This document shows, in pieces, positions 53,246-63,134 of a stretch of 64,000 nt of DNA. A program made the position numbers and the translations under genes. The notes beneath the pieces were generated by a model. The model worked only from the letters and a program-made list of their open reading frames with translations, searched no databases and was not told where the DNA came from. How positions within the stretch are numbered: position 1 is the first letter of the stretch; the number at the start of each line of letters is the position of its first letter. Source of the stretch: an uncultured Muribaculaceae bacterium (GTDB lineage: Bacteria; Bacteroidota; Bacteroidia; Bacteroidales; Muribaculaceae); contig CAJTPZ010000007.1 in assembly GCA_910578395.1 (NCBI GenBank), forward strand, positions 1 through 64,000, read 5' to 3'.

Positions 53246-53253
53246 TATCTTTG
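53246..53253 (+). promoter_or_regulatory. -7 box for the receiver-ATP-grasp gene
   Basis: TATCTTTG matches TAnnTTTG. It precedes ATG 53321 by 67 bases and shows that the upstream in-frame extension (to 53231) is non-coding. Confidence 0.6.
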
Positions 53254-53320
53254 GGAAATCTTTGCCGATTCGCGGCACATTATCTCTCTGGTAGTTGGGG
53301 AGACGGATATTGTTACTGCA

Positions 53321-56311
53321 ATGAATGAAGAGTCATTAAGCCAATTGTATCTGAAAGATACAGCCTTTCAGGCTTTAATGCAGCGGCGCATAATAAATGT
53401 GCTGCTGATCGCTTCGCCATACGATGCCTTCATGATGGAGGAAGACGGACGTGTGGAGGAGCAACTCTATTTTGAGTATGTATCTCTGAATCTCAGTTCC
53501 CCTCCGCGAGTGACACGAGTGTCGCATATTACTGATGCGGTCGAGGCTATGGCTCAAAAGCATTTTGATCTTGTCATAGCGATGCCGGGAGGAGATCTCA
53601 CTGAAACATTTGAGGGAGCCAAGGAGCTTAAGGGGATTAATCCCGATACTCCCATTGTGGTGCTCACCCCATTCAGCAGGGAGGTTACGCGACGTATATC
53701 ACAGGAGGATCACAGTGGAGTCGATTATGTGTTCAGCTGGCTTGGCAACGTTGATCTTCTTCTTGCCATTATAAAGCTTCTTGAAGATAAAATGAACGCC
53801 GATAACGATGTGCTTGAGGTCGGAGTTCAGGCTATCATGCTTGTGGAAGATTCGGTGAGGTTCTATTCGTCGGTTTTACCCCATATATACAAATTCCTGC
53901 TCAAGCAGTCGAGAGAATTCTCGACCGAGGCATTGAATGTGCATGAGCAGATGTTGCGTATGCGCGGACGCCCTAAGGTGATACTTGCGCGAGATTACGA
54001 AGAGGCTCTTGAGCTTTATGGCCGGTATGGTAAAAACATGCTTGGTGTTATTACCGATGTCAGTTTCAAGCATGAGGGTGCCAAAGACCGCAAGGCCGGC
54101 TTGACGCTGGCGCGGTACCTCCGGTCAAAGGATTCGACATTGCCTATAATTGTGGAGTCGACTGAGTCGGAAAACCGGATGTTTGTGCGGGATTTCGGAG
54201 GAGTATTCATTGACAAAAACAGTAAGAAACTGTCGGTTGATCTGGAGAAGGAGATAAAACTTAATTTTGGATTCGGTGAATTTATCCTTCATGATCCTTC
54301 GTCAGGTGAATCGGTCGGCACGATCAAGTCGGTAAACGAGCTCCAGAAGCGCATTTTCTCGATCCCCGATGAAGTTCTGTATTACCATTGCCGCCGCAAT
54401 GAAGTGTCGCGATGGTTGTACTCACGTGCGATGTTTCCTATCGCGGAAGTTCTGAGAGCCCATAAATTCACATCCATACAGGAGGCGCCGGCAGTCAAAC
54501 AGCTTATATTCGATCTTGTGGTTAAATACCGCAAGATGAAAAACCGTGGAGTGGTAGCTGTATTCCGAAAGGACAGGTTTGACCATTATTCCAATTTCGC
54601 CCGTATCGGACAAGGATCGCTTGGTGGCAAAGGCCGTGGCCTTGCTTTTGTTGATTCGATTATCAAGAAGCATCCGGTATTCGACAATTTTGACGGAGTC
54701 ACGATTTCGATACCACGCACGGTTGTGATATGCACCGATATTTTTGACGAATTCATGACGGCCAACGACCTGTATCCGTTGGCTTTGAGTGATGCTCCCG
54801 ATTCCGAGATACTTGCACGATTCCTTGAGGCTCGATTGCCGGATAGTTTGCGTGAAGATCTTATGGCTCTTTTTGAGGTAGTAGACAGGCCTTTGGCCAT
54901 AAGGAGCTCCAGCCTGCTTGAGGACTCGCATTATCAGCCGTTTGCAGGTATATACTCGACCTACATGATACCACGTGTAGAGGACCGCAATGTAATGTTG
55001 CGCTTGCTTACCGATGCAATAAAAGGAGTGTATGCCTCGGTGTTTTTTGCCGATAGCAAGGCTTATATGACAGCGACATCAAATGTCATCGATCAGGAAA
55101 AGATGGCGGTGATAATTCAGGAAGTCGTAGGACGGGAGTGGCTCGGATATTATTTCCCGTCGTTTTCAGGTGTGGGACGCTCTCTAAATTATTATCCATT
55201 GAACAATGAGGAGCCCGAAGACGGTGTTGTTGAGGTTGCTGCCGGACTTGGAAAATATATAGTAGATGGTGGTCTGTCGCTGCGCTTTTCACCACGTCAT
55301 GCCAATAAGGTGTTGCAGACATCGACTCTTGATCTCGCGTTACGTGACACGCAGCGTAAGCTTTATGCGCTTAGTATGCATGAAGATGCGGTGGGTAAGT
55401 TTGTGACTGACGATGGCTTCAATATAGTTAAGCTCCCTGTTCAGGATTTTGCAGGAACGGGGGCGCTGAGATATATTGTCTCGACTTATGATTCGCGTGA
55501 CCAGATGATACGCGACAGCGACGAAGGACGTGGCCGCCGTGTGGTGACGTTCGCCAATATGCTGTCGCATGGAGCATTGCCTCTCGCTCCAGCTCTCGAC
55601 CTTATGCTGCATACCGGTCAGGATGCCATGCAACGCCCTGTAGAAATAGAATTTGCCGGTCTTGTCGCTCCTCCGGGAAGTCCTAACAAGGGCCATATAT
55701 ACTGGCTGCAGATACGCCCGATAATAGACAGAAAGGATGTGGTTGATGATTCGATACTTGATATTCCCGATGATCAGTTGCTGCTGAAAAGCACATTGGC
55801 GCTTGGTCATGGCAATATTGATAATGTCGATACGATTGTCTATGTACGTCCCGATAAATTTGACTCGATGCAAAATCCGGATCTTGCGTTGGAGATTGAA
55901 AATATCAACCGTAAATTTCTGGAGCGGGGTGAAGGATACGTCCTTATTGGTCCGGGACGCTGGGGGTCAAGTGACTCTTCTCTCGGAATTCCGGTGAAAT
56001 GGCCAGATATATCGGCGGCACGCCTGATAGTGGAAGCTTCGCTCAACAATTACCGTATAGAGCCAAGTCAGGGTACGCACTTTTTCCAGAATCTTACGTC
56101 ATTCGGCGTGGGGTACTTCACGGTCGATCCGTCGGAAAAAGGAGGAGGCATATTTGATTGCGGCTATCTTGACGCATGTCCGGCGATCTATGAATCAGAG
56201 CGTCTGCGTGTTGTGAAATTCGCCCAACCTTTGGTTATCGGTATAAATGGCCGAAAGGGTGCCGGTATTGTTATGAAACCTGAAAAACCTATTATCCCAT
56301 CATTGATATGA
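53321..56311 (+). CDS. Receiver-receiver-PEP-synthase-like ATP-grasp fusion protein
   Basis: A 996-residue cytoplasmic protein from ATG 53321 (MNEESLSQL). About residues 22-150 form a degenerate receiver-like domain lacking the phospho-Asp and Lys. About 168-320 are a second receiver with acidic Glu176/Asp177, phospho-acceptor Asp246 and Lys299. After a helical linker, about 425-870 match the ATP-binding part of PEP synthase/pyruvate phosphate dikinase: GQGSLGGKGRGL, LAIRSSSLLEDS, and VEIEFAGL with IYWLQIRPI. The phosphotransfer His domain and the PEP barrel are missing. A C-terminal block (about 877-996) contains GPGRWGSSDSSL. Overlap with the next gene is 4 bases. Its real activity is not known; I infer phosphorylation-controlled ATP binding or transfer. 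Confidence 0.82.
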   Translation: MNEESLSQLYLKDTAFQALMQRRIINVLLIASPYDAFMMEEDGRVEEQLYFEYVSLNLSSPPRVTRVSHITDAVEAMAQKHFDLVIAMPGGDLTETFEGAKELKGINPDTPIVVLTPFSREVTRRISQEDHSGVDYVFSWLGNVDLLLAIIKLLEDKMNADNDVLEVGVQAIMLVEDSVRFYSSVLPHIYKFLLKQSREFSTEALNVHEQMLRMRGRPKVILARDYEEALELYGRYGKNMLGVITDVSFKHEGAKDRKAGLTLARYLRSKDSTLPIIVESTESENRMFVRDFGGVFIDKNSKKLSVDLEKEIKLNFGFGEFILHDPSSGESVGTIKSVNELQKRIFSIPDEVLYYHCRRNEVSRWLYSRAMFPIAEVLRAHKFTSIQEAPAVKQLIFDLVVKYRKMKNRGVVAVFRKDRFDHYSNFARIGQGSLGGKGRGLAFVDSIIKKHPVFDNFDGVTISIPRTVVICTDIFDEFMTANDLYPLALSDAPDSEILARFLEARLPDSLREDLMALFEVVDRPLAIRSSSLLEDSHYQPFAGIYSTYMIPRVEDRNVMLRLLTDAIKGVYASVFFADSKAYMTATSNVIDQEKMAVIIQEVVGREWLGYYFPSFSGVGRSLNYYPLNNEEPEDGVVEVAAGLGKYIVDGGLSLRFSPRHANKVLQTSTLDLALRDTQRKLYALSMHEDAVGKFVTDDGFNIVKLPVQDFAGTGALRYIVSTYDSRDQMIRDSDEGRGRRVVTFANMLSHGALPLAPALDLMLHTGQDAMQRPVEIEFAGLVAPPGSPNKGHIYWLQIRPIIDRKDVVDDSILDIPDDQLLLKSTLALGHGNIDNVDTIVYVRPDKFDSMQNPDLALEIENINRKFLERGEGYVLIGPGRWGSSDSSLGIPVKWPDISAARLIVEASLNNYRIEPSQGTHFFQNLTSFGVGYFTVDPSEKGGGIFDCGYLDACPAIYESERLRVVKFAQPLVIGINGRKGAGIVMKPEKPIIPSLI

Positions 56312-57693
56312 GTGTATTTAACGGATTGCTTCGGGCCTTCGGATTTGGAGGAGGACACGATGATGAAGACAATTTAGAAGTGGGATTTGACGCTGATGAA
56401 GAATCGGCGACAGAAAATGATTGCCGGAAGCAGAGCTATCAGTCCGGTGATGCCGTATCAGAAAAAGATAATGGCGAAAAGGATGCGATTGCAGTTCCGG
56501 AAGCCCCAGATGATATAAGTTCAAAATCTACTGCCGGACAAGATGAGAAAGCGGATAAACGTGCGGCCGCTATTTTTGAAGGAGTTGTTTCGGTACTGAA
56601 TGACAATCTGCCTCCTTACCTCAGGGAGTGTCTTGATCAAGAGGAGCAGTGCAAGTTTATTTACGATCGTCTTGATCAGGATCTTCGCAGCTATATTTCA
56701 TCCGTGGCGAAAGGAGAGGCTGAAAAGGCCAACCGACGCTGGGGCACTGAAAAGAAAAAGCTGTTCAAGCAGGTGAATGAGGCGACTGAACAGATAGCAC
56801 ATGCTACCGAGCGTGCCTCGAAGGCTGAAGAAAAAGCGTTAAGCGCCGACCGTCAGAAACGTGCAATGACACAGCGTAATGCCGATCTGGAAAAACGGGT
56901 GGCAAGACTGGAGGCCGAAATTGAACAGTATGATCTTGAAAAAAGCAGTCTGCTGAATAAACTGCGTGTGGCCGAGGTGATGGGCGGCCACAACGGTAGC
57001 GCGAATTTGACTGCTGATGAAAAAACAATTGAATCCGATCAGCTGAAAAAAGACCTTGAAAGTGCAAGAGCCGAGATTTTAAGTCTTACTTCCCGGCTTG
57101 AAGAAGCAAACAAAGCCCTTGAAGTTGTAGGGGAAATACAGCAGCAGCTTCAGGGTATAGAAAACATGAAAAAACGTAAGAATGCGCGTATAAAGGAATT
57201 GAAAGACGAAAACGCCATATTGCGTTCCGCTCTAGAGGCTTTTCAGGATCAACCAAAAAGTGATGAGACAGATTCAAGGCAGCATGAGGATGAATATGTC
57301 GCGACGGTTGAAGACGATGAGGCGCCGGATGCCGATAGCACACCTGAGATAATAGACATGACGGAGGAAGCAGAGAGATCTTGTGAGCCTGATGGAACAG
57401 GAGTGTCAGCCGCAATCGCCGATGATATGGATCTTCTTGCTGCTATCTCGGAAAATGAAGAAAGAGAGTCTGCTCATGAGTTGCAGCCTCAGGGTATTGT
57501 AAAGAAGAAAAGAAAGCCGCGGACAAGGAAGCCCAAGCTTGTCGCTATCGATGAAACAATATCGGAAAGTGAGTGGTTGCTTTCGTCGACACCGGTTTCG
57601 CCTGATGTGAATCATCCTTCAGGCTTTGGCTATCAGGAGCCGTCGCGCCGAACCACCCCTCCTGATAATCCGGCGCAGATGTCGTTATGGTAA
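56308..57693 (+). CDS. Unknown coiled-coil protein with C-terminal clamp-motif-like tail
   Basis: A 461-residue soluble protein without signal or membrane segment. It starts MSVFNGLLRAFGFGGGHDDEDN, then has acidic low-complexity sequence to about 90, a conserved-looking helical block (about 90-140, LNDNLPPYLRECLDQEEQCKF), a long coiled coil (about 145-330, heptad-rich Glu/Lys/Leu), an acidic tail and a basic patch KKKRKPRTRKPK near residue 400. The last residues are NPAQMSLW; QMSLW resembles beta-clamp-binding pentapeptides such as QMSLL of MutS. Its ATG overlaps the preceding gene (ATGA), so the two are one unit. I do not recognise the family; no function is assigned. Confidence 0.82.
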   Translation: MSVFNGLLRAFGFGGGHDDEDNLEVGFDADEESATENDCRKQSYQSGDAVSEKDNGEKDAIAVPEAPDDISSKSTAGQDEKADKRAAAIFEGVVSVLNDNLPPYLRECLDQEEQCKFIYDRLDQDLRSYISSVAKGEAEKANRRWGTEKKKLFKQVNEATEQIAHATERASKAEEKALSADRQKRAMTQRNADLEKRVARLEAEIEQYDLEKSSLLNKLRVAEVMGGHNGSANLTADEKTIESDQLKKDLESARAEILSLTSRLEEANKALEVVGEIQQQLQGIENMKKRKNARIKELKDENAILRSALEAFQDQPKSDETDSRQHEDEYVATVEDDEAPDADSTPEIIDMTEEAERSCEPDGTGVSAAIADDMDLLAAISENEERESAHELQPQGIVKKKRKPRTRKPKLVAIDETISESEWLLSSTPVSPDVNHPSGFGYQEPSRRTTPPDNPAQMSLW

Positions 57694-57725
57694 ATGTATA
57701 TTAAATAAACATATATAGAAAAATA

Positions 57726-59921
57726 ATGAAACTCAAGCATTTTGCAGTTGCAGCAGCACTTTTGGTAGCTCCATGTGTGCTTGCCGACGCTCCAGGTATA
57801 CTTCCCGGAATAGCTGATTATACTACAAATGTCAAGCGTCCGAAGTCTCCGGCGCATTTCACTTATATGCCTGATGGCGAAAGCTATCTCTTGCTCACTG
57901 ACAGGGGAACCAAGATTGTCAGATATGAGACTGCTACCGGCAAAGAGATGGAGACAGTGCTTGATGTGTCACATACGAGAGAAGCGAGTATCAGTGTTGT
58001 GAACGGCTTTTCCCTTAGTCCTGACGGCAAAAAAATGCTTGTTTATGAAAAAGCCGATCCCGTGTGGCGCTATTCGATCAGAGCCCAGTATTATGTGTTT
58101 GAGATCGGCCGCAACATACTGAAACCTCTGTCGACAGACCATGCTCTTCAGGAGGCTCCGATGTTCTCGCCGGATGGCCGTATGGTCGCTTTTGTATCAG
58201 ATAACAATATATATCTTAAAAAGCTTGATTTCAACACTATCACGGCTGTTACCAACGACGGTAAGGTGAATGAGGTTATCAATGGTGTTCCCGACTGGGT
58301 ATATCAGGAGGAATTCAGTACCGCTGTTTCAATGGCTTGGTCGCCGGACAACACAACATTGGCTTATCTGAAGTATAATGAGAGCCAGGTTCCGATGTTT
58401 ACGTTCTCTCTGTATGAAGGTGTATGTCCGGCAAAAAGTGAATATGCGCTTTATCCAGGCATGTTCACTTACAAGTATCCGCTTCCTGGTGTGCAGAATT
58501 CCGTAGTAACACTTCATGCATTTGACGTAGATACCCGTAAGACTAAAAATATTGCATTCGAGGATAAGACGATTGAATATATCCCGCGCATCAGATTTGG
58601 TGGTAATGATTCAAGCCGTCTTATGGTAGCTACCCTCAATCGTGATCAGACCCGTATGGAACTGTACTCGGTAAATCCAAAGTCGACAGTGGTGAAATCC
58701 ATTCTGGTCGAACAAAGTAAGGCATGGATCATTCCGGAAACCTATGAAAACCTTACGCTAAACGATGAGTCGTTTGTAGTATGGTCTACCCGGTCAGGAT
58801 TCACTCACCTATATGAGTACAGTTATTCCGGAGCCTTGACGAGGACAATCACATCGGGCAACTGGGATGTTACTGCCTATTATGGCAGCGACATGCTCGG
58901 CAACCACTATTATCAGTCGACTCAGTGTGGTGCGGTTAACCGTGTGGTGGCACGCATTGACAAGAAAAATAAAGTTACTGTGCTTTCAGAAGAAAGGGGT
59001 AGCGCATCGGCAACATTCTCGCCGGGACGCAACTATTTTGTACTTAGCCAGAGTTCTTCTGACAAAGCTCCGCTTTATACTCTGTATAACAATAAACTTA
59101 AGCAGTTGCGTGTGCTGGTAGACAACAGTGACGTGACAAGTTACTATGCGGGAGTAGCGAAGAAGGAATTTATCACGGTGCCTGGCGCCAATGGTGATCA
59201 GCTTAACGCTTATATCATAAAGCCTGCAAACTTTGACGCGTCCAAAAAATATCCTCTGATTGTGACACAGTACAGCGGTCCCGGATCATCGTCGGTCACC
59301 GACTCGTGGGGAATTGACTGGCAACAGTATGCGGCTATGGAGCAAGGATATATCGTGGCTTGTGTGGATCCTCGCGGTACCAATGGACGTGGTTATGATT
59401 TCATGACTTCTGTCTATTGTCATCTGGGAGTGAATGAGACTGCCGACCACTGTGCCGCTGCGCGTTATTTTGCCTCGCTTCCCTATATCGACGGTACGCG
59501 CATGGGTATTACCGGATGGAGTTATGGTGGATATGAGACACTCATGAGTGTGTCGGCTTCCGGTACTCCGTTTTCTGCCGGTGTCGCTATCGCACCAGTG
59601 ACTTCCTGGCGCTATTATGACTCGATATATACTGAGCGTTATATGCTCACTCCCCAACAGAACCCCGATGGCTATAAAAAATCTTCTCCTGTAAATCTCA
59701 CTAAGGAAATGAATGCAAAGCTTCTTGTGATGAGCGGAACAGCCGATGACAACGTGCATTTTTCCAATACCGTTGAATACATGGCACGTCTGCATGGAGC
59801 GGGAAAGCTTTGTAATCTGATGATTTTCCCTAATAAGGATCATAGCATCTATGGCTGTAACTCTAGGGAGCTTGTCTATAGTAATCTTATACGACACTTT
59901 AATCAGGCTTTCGGTAAATAA
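57726..59921 (+). CDS. Dipeptidyl peptidase IV (S9B)
   Basis: Secreted serine exopeptidase removing Xaa-Pro dipeptides. Signal peptide MKLKHFAVAAALLVAPCVLA. Beta-propeller about 45-450, with the DPP-IV double-Glu region QEEFSTAVSMAWSPD near residue 195, which is the feature that binds the free N-terminus. The catalytic domain has Ser599 (GWSYGGYET), Asp674 (GTADDNVHF) and His706 (NKDHSIYG), all matching human DPP-IV. Length 731 is typical. It follows the coiled-coil gene by 32 bases with no clear terminator. It contrasts with the divergent S9 gene at 1340. Confidence 0.94.
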   Translation: MKLKHFAVAAALLVAPCVLADAPGILPGIADYTTNVKRPKSPAHFTYMPDGESYLLLTDRGTKIVRYETATGKEMETVLDVSHTREASISVVNGFSLSPDGKKMLVYEKADPVWRYSIRAQYYVFEIGRNILKPLSTDHALQEAPMFSPDGRMVAFVSDNNIYLKKLDFNTITAVTNDGKVNEVINGVPDWVYQEEFSTAVSMAWSPDNTTLAYLKYNESQVPMFTFSLYEGVCPAKSEYALYPGMFTYKYPLPGVQNSVVTLHAFDVDTRKTKNIAFEDKTIEYIPRIRFGGNDSSRLMVATLNRDQTRMELYSVNPKSTVVKSILVEQSKAWIIPETYENLTLNDESFVVWSTRSGFTHLYEYSYSGALTRTITSGNWDVTAYYGSDMLGNHYYQSTQCGAVNRVVARIDKKNKVTVLSEERGSASATFSPGRNYFVLSQSSSDKAPLYTLYNNKLKQLRVLVDNSDVTSYYAGVAKKEFITVPGANGDQLNAYIIKPANFDASKKYPLIVTQYSGPGSSSVTDSWGIDWQQYAAMEQGYIVACVDPRGTNGRGYDFMTSVYCHLGVNETADHCAAARYFASLPYIDGTRMGITGWSYGGYETLMSVSASGTPFSAGVAIAPVTSWRYYDSIYTERYMLTPQQNPDGYKKSSPVNLTKEMNAKLLVMSGTADDNVHFSNTVEYMARLHGAGKLCNLMIFPNKDHSIYGCNSRELVYSNLIRHFNQAFGK

Positions 59922-59948
59922 GCTGTGCCAATATCAAAAGGATAAGAC

Positions 59949-61259
59949 GTGACACCTATCGAACAGCGTAAACGCAGAGTGACAGCAGGCATCTTCAGGA
60001 TGCTTGCTACATGGACTATAGCGGTGCTATCGCTTGAAGCGGCAATTCTGCTTGCTTTTGTCGTGGACCAACGGTGGTTTCCTGTTGTTATCTTCGGCAT
60101 CTATATGGTGAAAGTCTATCTGCGTCATGCCTCGCATTTTCCCGTCCCACGGCGTAACCGTGTGGCGGGATCTGTGGGGACGACTCTGATTATTTCGGCA
60201 ATCGTAATGATTGCTATTTTGTGGATCGGTGACCGATGGGAGCCGGAGTGGCTTAATCCGCAGCCACGCAACCAGTCGATCCCGTATATCGCCATATTGA
60301 TTGTGGCTCCGGTAATGGCTGTGACCAGCTTCTGGCAGAGGTGGGTAGCCTCAAGGTCGGCTGAACGTGAAAAATATCGTGTGAAGTTCGGTACTTATGC
60401 AGAGCATGATTTCCTTGAGGAACTGTATATGCAGGAATCTTCTCTGCAGTTGGAGATGCTTTTTGCGATCTCCGCTTTTGTCGGAGTGGCCGACTGGGTG
60501 TATTACTTTAAGTTTTACATCAATGTCAATATAAATTCTCCTGACACGTTTGTCTACGTTATAATGCCTTCGATACTTGTAGCTGTATCATGGATGTACT
60601 TCTTCCGCCGTTATCGTGGCATGTGGGCATATTATTGCAGGAATGAAGAACTTGACAGTAAAAGCGGATTTCACACAGATGTGAGATACCTGATAGTTGC
60701 CGGTGATCACCTTTTTCTGACATCCGCGTCTTCAGGCGCTCCGGTTGACACTCCTGTGAAATGCCGTTTGCCGTTTACCGATGTTTTTGATGAATTCTCA
60801 GCACTTAACAGGTTCGTGGCTATTTCAGGATTGTCGCCAGTAAAATTGAAGTTCGCCTATGTGAACGAGAATACTGTTACGCTTTCCAATACGCTTCACT
60901 ACCTGTGTTTTTTTGATAAGGAGGAACAATTGCGGGGCATAAAAACTTCCGGGGAGTTATATAGGATCGATCAGGTCCTGCGCATGGTCAATGGCGGAGA
61001 AGTGTCGCCTGTGCTTGAATCGGAGTTGCGGCGCATTTACACTGTCGCTCTGACATGGAAAACCTATTCATCTACAGGAACACGCCTTTATGCTGTGCGT
61101 AACTATCGCCCGACTTTCAGATTGCGCGATATCAGCAAGTGGAATGTCGACTATAATGATAAAAACTGGCTGTCAGTGGCGGCTGTCAATCAGGATAAGC
61201 CATTCTGGCGCCTTCGTCGTTTCTGGCGTAAATATATCAATTCGATAAATGGATTCTGA
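59949..61259 (+). CDS. Unknown six-TM membrane protein with large C-terminal cytosolic domain
   Basis: 436 residues. I start at GTG 59949 (the only plausible start; AAAAGGA is 8-10 bases upstream). Hydrophobic segments are near residues 17-37, 40-56, 72-92, 106-124, 163-184 and 190-210. The C-terminal 220 residues are soluble with the block RLYAVRNYRPTFRLRDISKWNVDYNDKNWLSVAAVN and a basic end. No known family was recognised; some blocks look like a ligand-sensing or regulatory domain but I cannot name one. It lies 27 bases after DPP-IV and overlaps miaA by 11 bases, so it is in one operon with them. Confidence 0.72.
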   Translation: MTPIEQRKRRVTAGIFRMLATWTIAVLSLEAAILLAFVVDQRWFPVVIFGIYMVKVYLRHASHFPVPRRNRVAGSVGTTLIISAIVMIAILWIGDRWEPEWLNPQPRNQSIPYIAILIVAPVMAVTSFWQRWVASRSAEREKYRVKFGTYAEHDFLEELYMQESSLQLEMLFAISAFVGVADWVYYFKFYINVNINSPDTFVYVIMPSILVAVSWMYFFRRYRGMWAYYCRNEELDSKSGFHTDVRYLIVAGDHLFLTSASSGAPVDTPVKCRLPFTDVFDEFSALNRFVAISGLSPVKLKFAYVNENTVTLSNTLHYLCFFDKEEQLRGIKTSGELYRIDQVLRMVNGGEVSPVLESELRRIYTVALTWKTYSSTGTRLYAVRNYRPTFRLRDISKWNVDYNDKNWLSVAAVNQDKPFWRLRRFWRKYINSINGF

Positions 61260-62190
61260 TCGGATGGATATAATGGAACAACCGGCATCGCTTATAGCGG
61301 TTGTAGGTGCGACGGCGACCGGAAAAACGCGTCGTGCTGTTGCGATTGCCCGTTCGGTCGGCGGAGAAATTCTGAGTGCTGATTCCCGCCAGGTATACCG
61401 CCGTATGGACATAGGCACAGGCAAAGATCTCGAGGAATATGGAGATGTGCCGACGCACCTGATAGATATATGCGAGCCTGGAGAAAAGTATAATCTCCAT
61501 CGCTTTCTGAGGGATTATAACCGGGCTGTAGCAGAAATCAGAAGTCATGGACGTATGCCGGTGCTGTGCGGAGGAAGCGGTATGTATGTCGAGGCGGCTA
61601 TCGATGGACTTAAATTGCCGGAAGTGCCTCGTGATGAGAATTTGCGGAAAAGTCTGTCTGGCAAATCTCTTGAGGAGCTTACCGATATTCTTGCCGGCAT
61701 GAAGTCACTGCATAATACGACAGATGTCGACACCGTCGACCGTGCATTGCGTGCTATCGAGATACAGAGCTATTATCTTGCGCATCCCGACTGTGAATTC
61801 GGTTCCAAGTCAAATCCTGAAAAAAATGCAGTGATCATAGGTCTGGATATTGACCGTGATATGCGCCGTAAACGCATAGACGACCGTTTGCAGAGGCGTT
61901 TTGAGTCGGGAATGACTGCCGAAGTCGAGAGTCTGCTCGCCGAGGGTATATCGGCTGAAAGCCTTATTTATTATGGCCTTGAATATAAATGGCTGACGCT
62001 GTTTGTGACGGGGAAAATAAGCCGGGAAGAGATGGAAGATGGACTGCGTGTTGCCATACATCAGTTCGCCAAACGCCAGATGACTTGGTTCAGGGGAATG
62101 GAGCGTCGCGGACACAAGATACACTGGTTGCCTTGGGATATATCAGAGGATGAATTTGTCGGGAAAGTGCGTAATCTGGCTTGTTTATGA
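61249..62190 (+). CDS. miaA: tRNA dimethylallyltransferase
   Basis: Adds the dimethylallyl group to A37 of tRNAs reading UNN codons. P-loop GATATGKTRRAVAIARS (about residues 20-37), DSRQVYRRMDIGTGKD, HLIDICEPGEKYNLHRF and PVLCGGSGMYVEAAIDGL are all diagnostic. Length 313 is normal. ATG 61249 overlaps the previous gene by 11 bases, and the stop overlaps the next ATG by 3 bases. Identity is firm. Confidence 0.95.
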   Translation: MDSDRMDIMEQPASLIAVVGATATGKTRRAVAIARSVGGEILSADSRQVYRRMDIGTGKDLEEYGDVPTHLIDICEPGEKYNLHRFLRDYNRAVAEIRSHGRMPVLCGGSGMYVEAAIDGLKLPEVPRDENLRKSLSGKSLEELTDILAGMKSLHNTTDVDTVDRALRAIEIQSYYLAHPDCEFGSKSNPEKNAVIIGLDIDRDMRRKRIDDRLQRRFESGMTAEVESLLAEGISAESLIYYGLEYKWLTLFVTGKISREEMEDGLRVAIHQFAKRQMTWFRGMERRGHKIHWLPWDISEDEFVGKVRNLACL

Positions 62191-63134
62191 TAAGGCGCGT
62201 CATATCTGTGATATTGGCGATATGCGCTGTTTTTTGTGCAGGTGCACAGAGCCTGCTCGGAAAGGGTGAAAGTCGGGAGCTGCATGTAGACAAAGGCGAC
62301 GGTGGCGGTCTTGAGATAAATGTGACGGCTGTAGTGAAAGGTGATAGGCCGCGGAGTGGAATGAGCGTTGCCAAATGGGGCATTGCATGGGCTGATGAGG
62401 CGGGAAATCCTGATAGTATTGTGCTCCAATGGGGCAACAGTGATTTCGGAATGGACGGGGATAAGCGTTTTCTGCGGATTTCATCGGGTGGCATTTCAGA
62501 GGATACGCCAGCAATTCATGTTGGGCAGGAAACCATAGCATTGTCGGTTTCTATAGATAGCCGTGGACTTGTGTGGTGTGTCGGTCAAGACCGTGTGATG
62601 GGGCGTGGGAGCCGTAAACTTAATAGTGTGCCCGTCCGATCGACATTGATAATATTCAGCGAGGGGCGCGATCTGTTGATTGAACGCCTTGAAGTCTCGG
62701 GTTTTATGGATCCGATAACAGATGCAATGACACCTTTTGTATCGGCAGATTGTTTTTCCAGGCCTGATGATATCACAATGTCGCCGGCAGGTGTATGGCG
62801 TTATCTTGACCGTGATAATGATCCTGACTGGAGTCGGCCGGGAGGAAAGTATACACTGGGGATATTGGCCGATGACAGCGCCGAAAACTCATGGATAATC
62901 ATCTATCTGGATGGGGCTGTCACAAATTCCGGATGCTGGGCTCCGGGGATGAGAAAAGGCCGATTGGCCGACAGTGGTTTTTTAATGGATTTTAATCTTG
63001 AATGGACCGATGCTATGCATTCTATGCTTGGTGCAGATGAAGAGTGTAGTGCGAAACTGAGTGAAGACGGAATGATACTCACAATGAATTTTCCGCTTGA
63101 TAAGGCTATCTTAAGATTTTCGAGGCAGTTTTGA
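62187..63134 (+). CDS. Unknown secreted protein
   Basis: 315 residues with a signal peptide (MIRRVISVILAICAVFCAGAQS). The rest is beta-rich, with Gly/Asp-rich turns, and no motif I recognise (for example KGDGGGLEINVTAVVKGD and WGIAWADEAGNPDSIVLQWG). I use ATG 62187, which forms an ATGA overlap with the miaA stop, over the TTG 6 bases earlier. Its 3' end overlaps the convergent PepSY-like gene by 29 bases. No function is assigned. Confidence 0.72.
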   Translation: MIRRVISVILAICAVFCAGAQSLLGKGESRELHVDKGDGGGLEINVTAVVKGDRPRSGMSVAKWGIAWADEAGNPDSIVLQWGNSDFGMDGDKRFLRISSGGISEDTPAIHVGQETIALSVSIDSRGLVWCVGQDRVMGRGSRKLNSVPVRSTLIIFSEGRDLLIERLEVSGFMDPITDAMTPFVSADCFSRPDDITMSPAGVWRYLDRDNDPDWSRPGGKYTLGILADDSAENSWIIIYLDGAVTNSGCWAPGMRKGRLADSGFLMDFNLEWTDAMHSMLGADEECSAKLSEDGMILTMNFPLDKAILRFSRQF

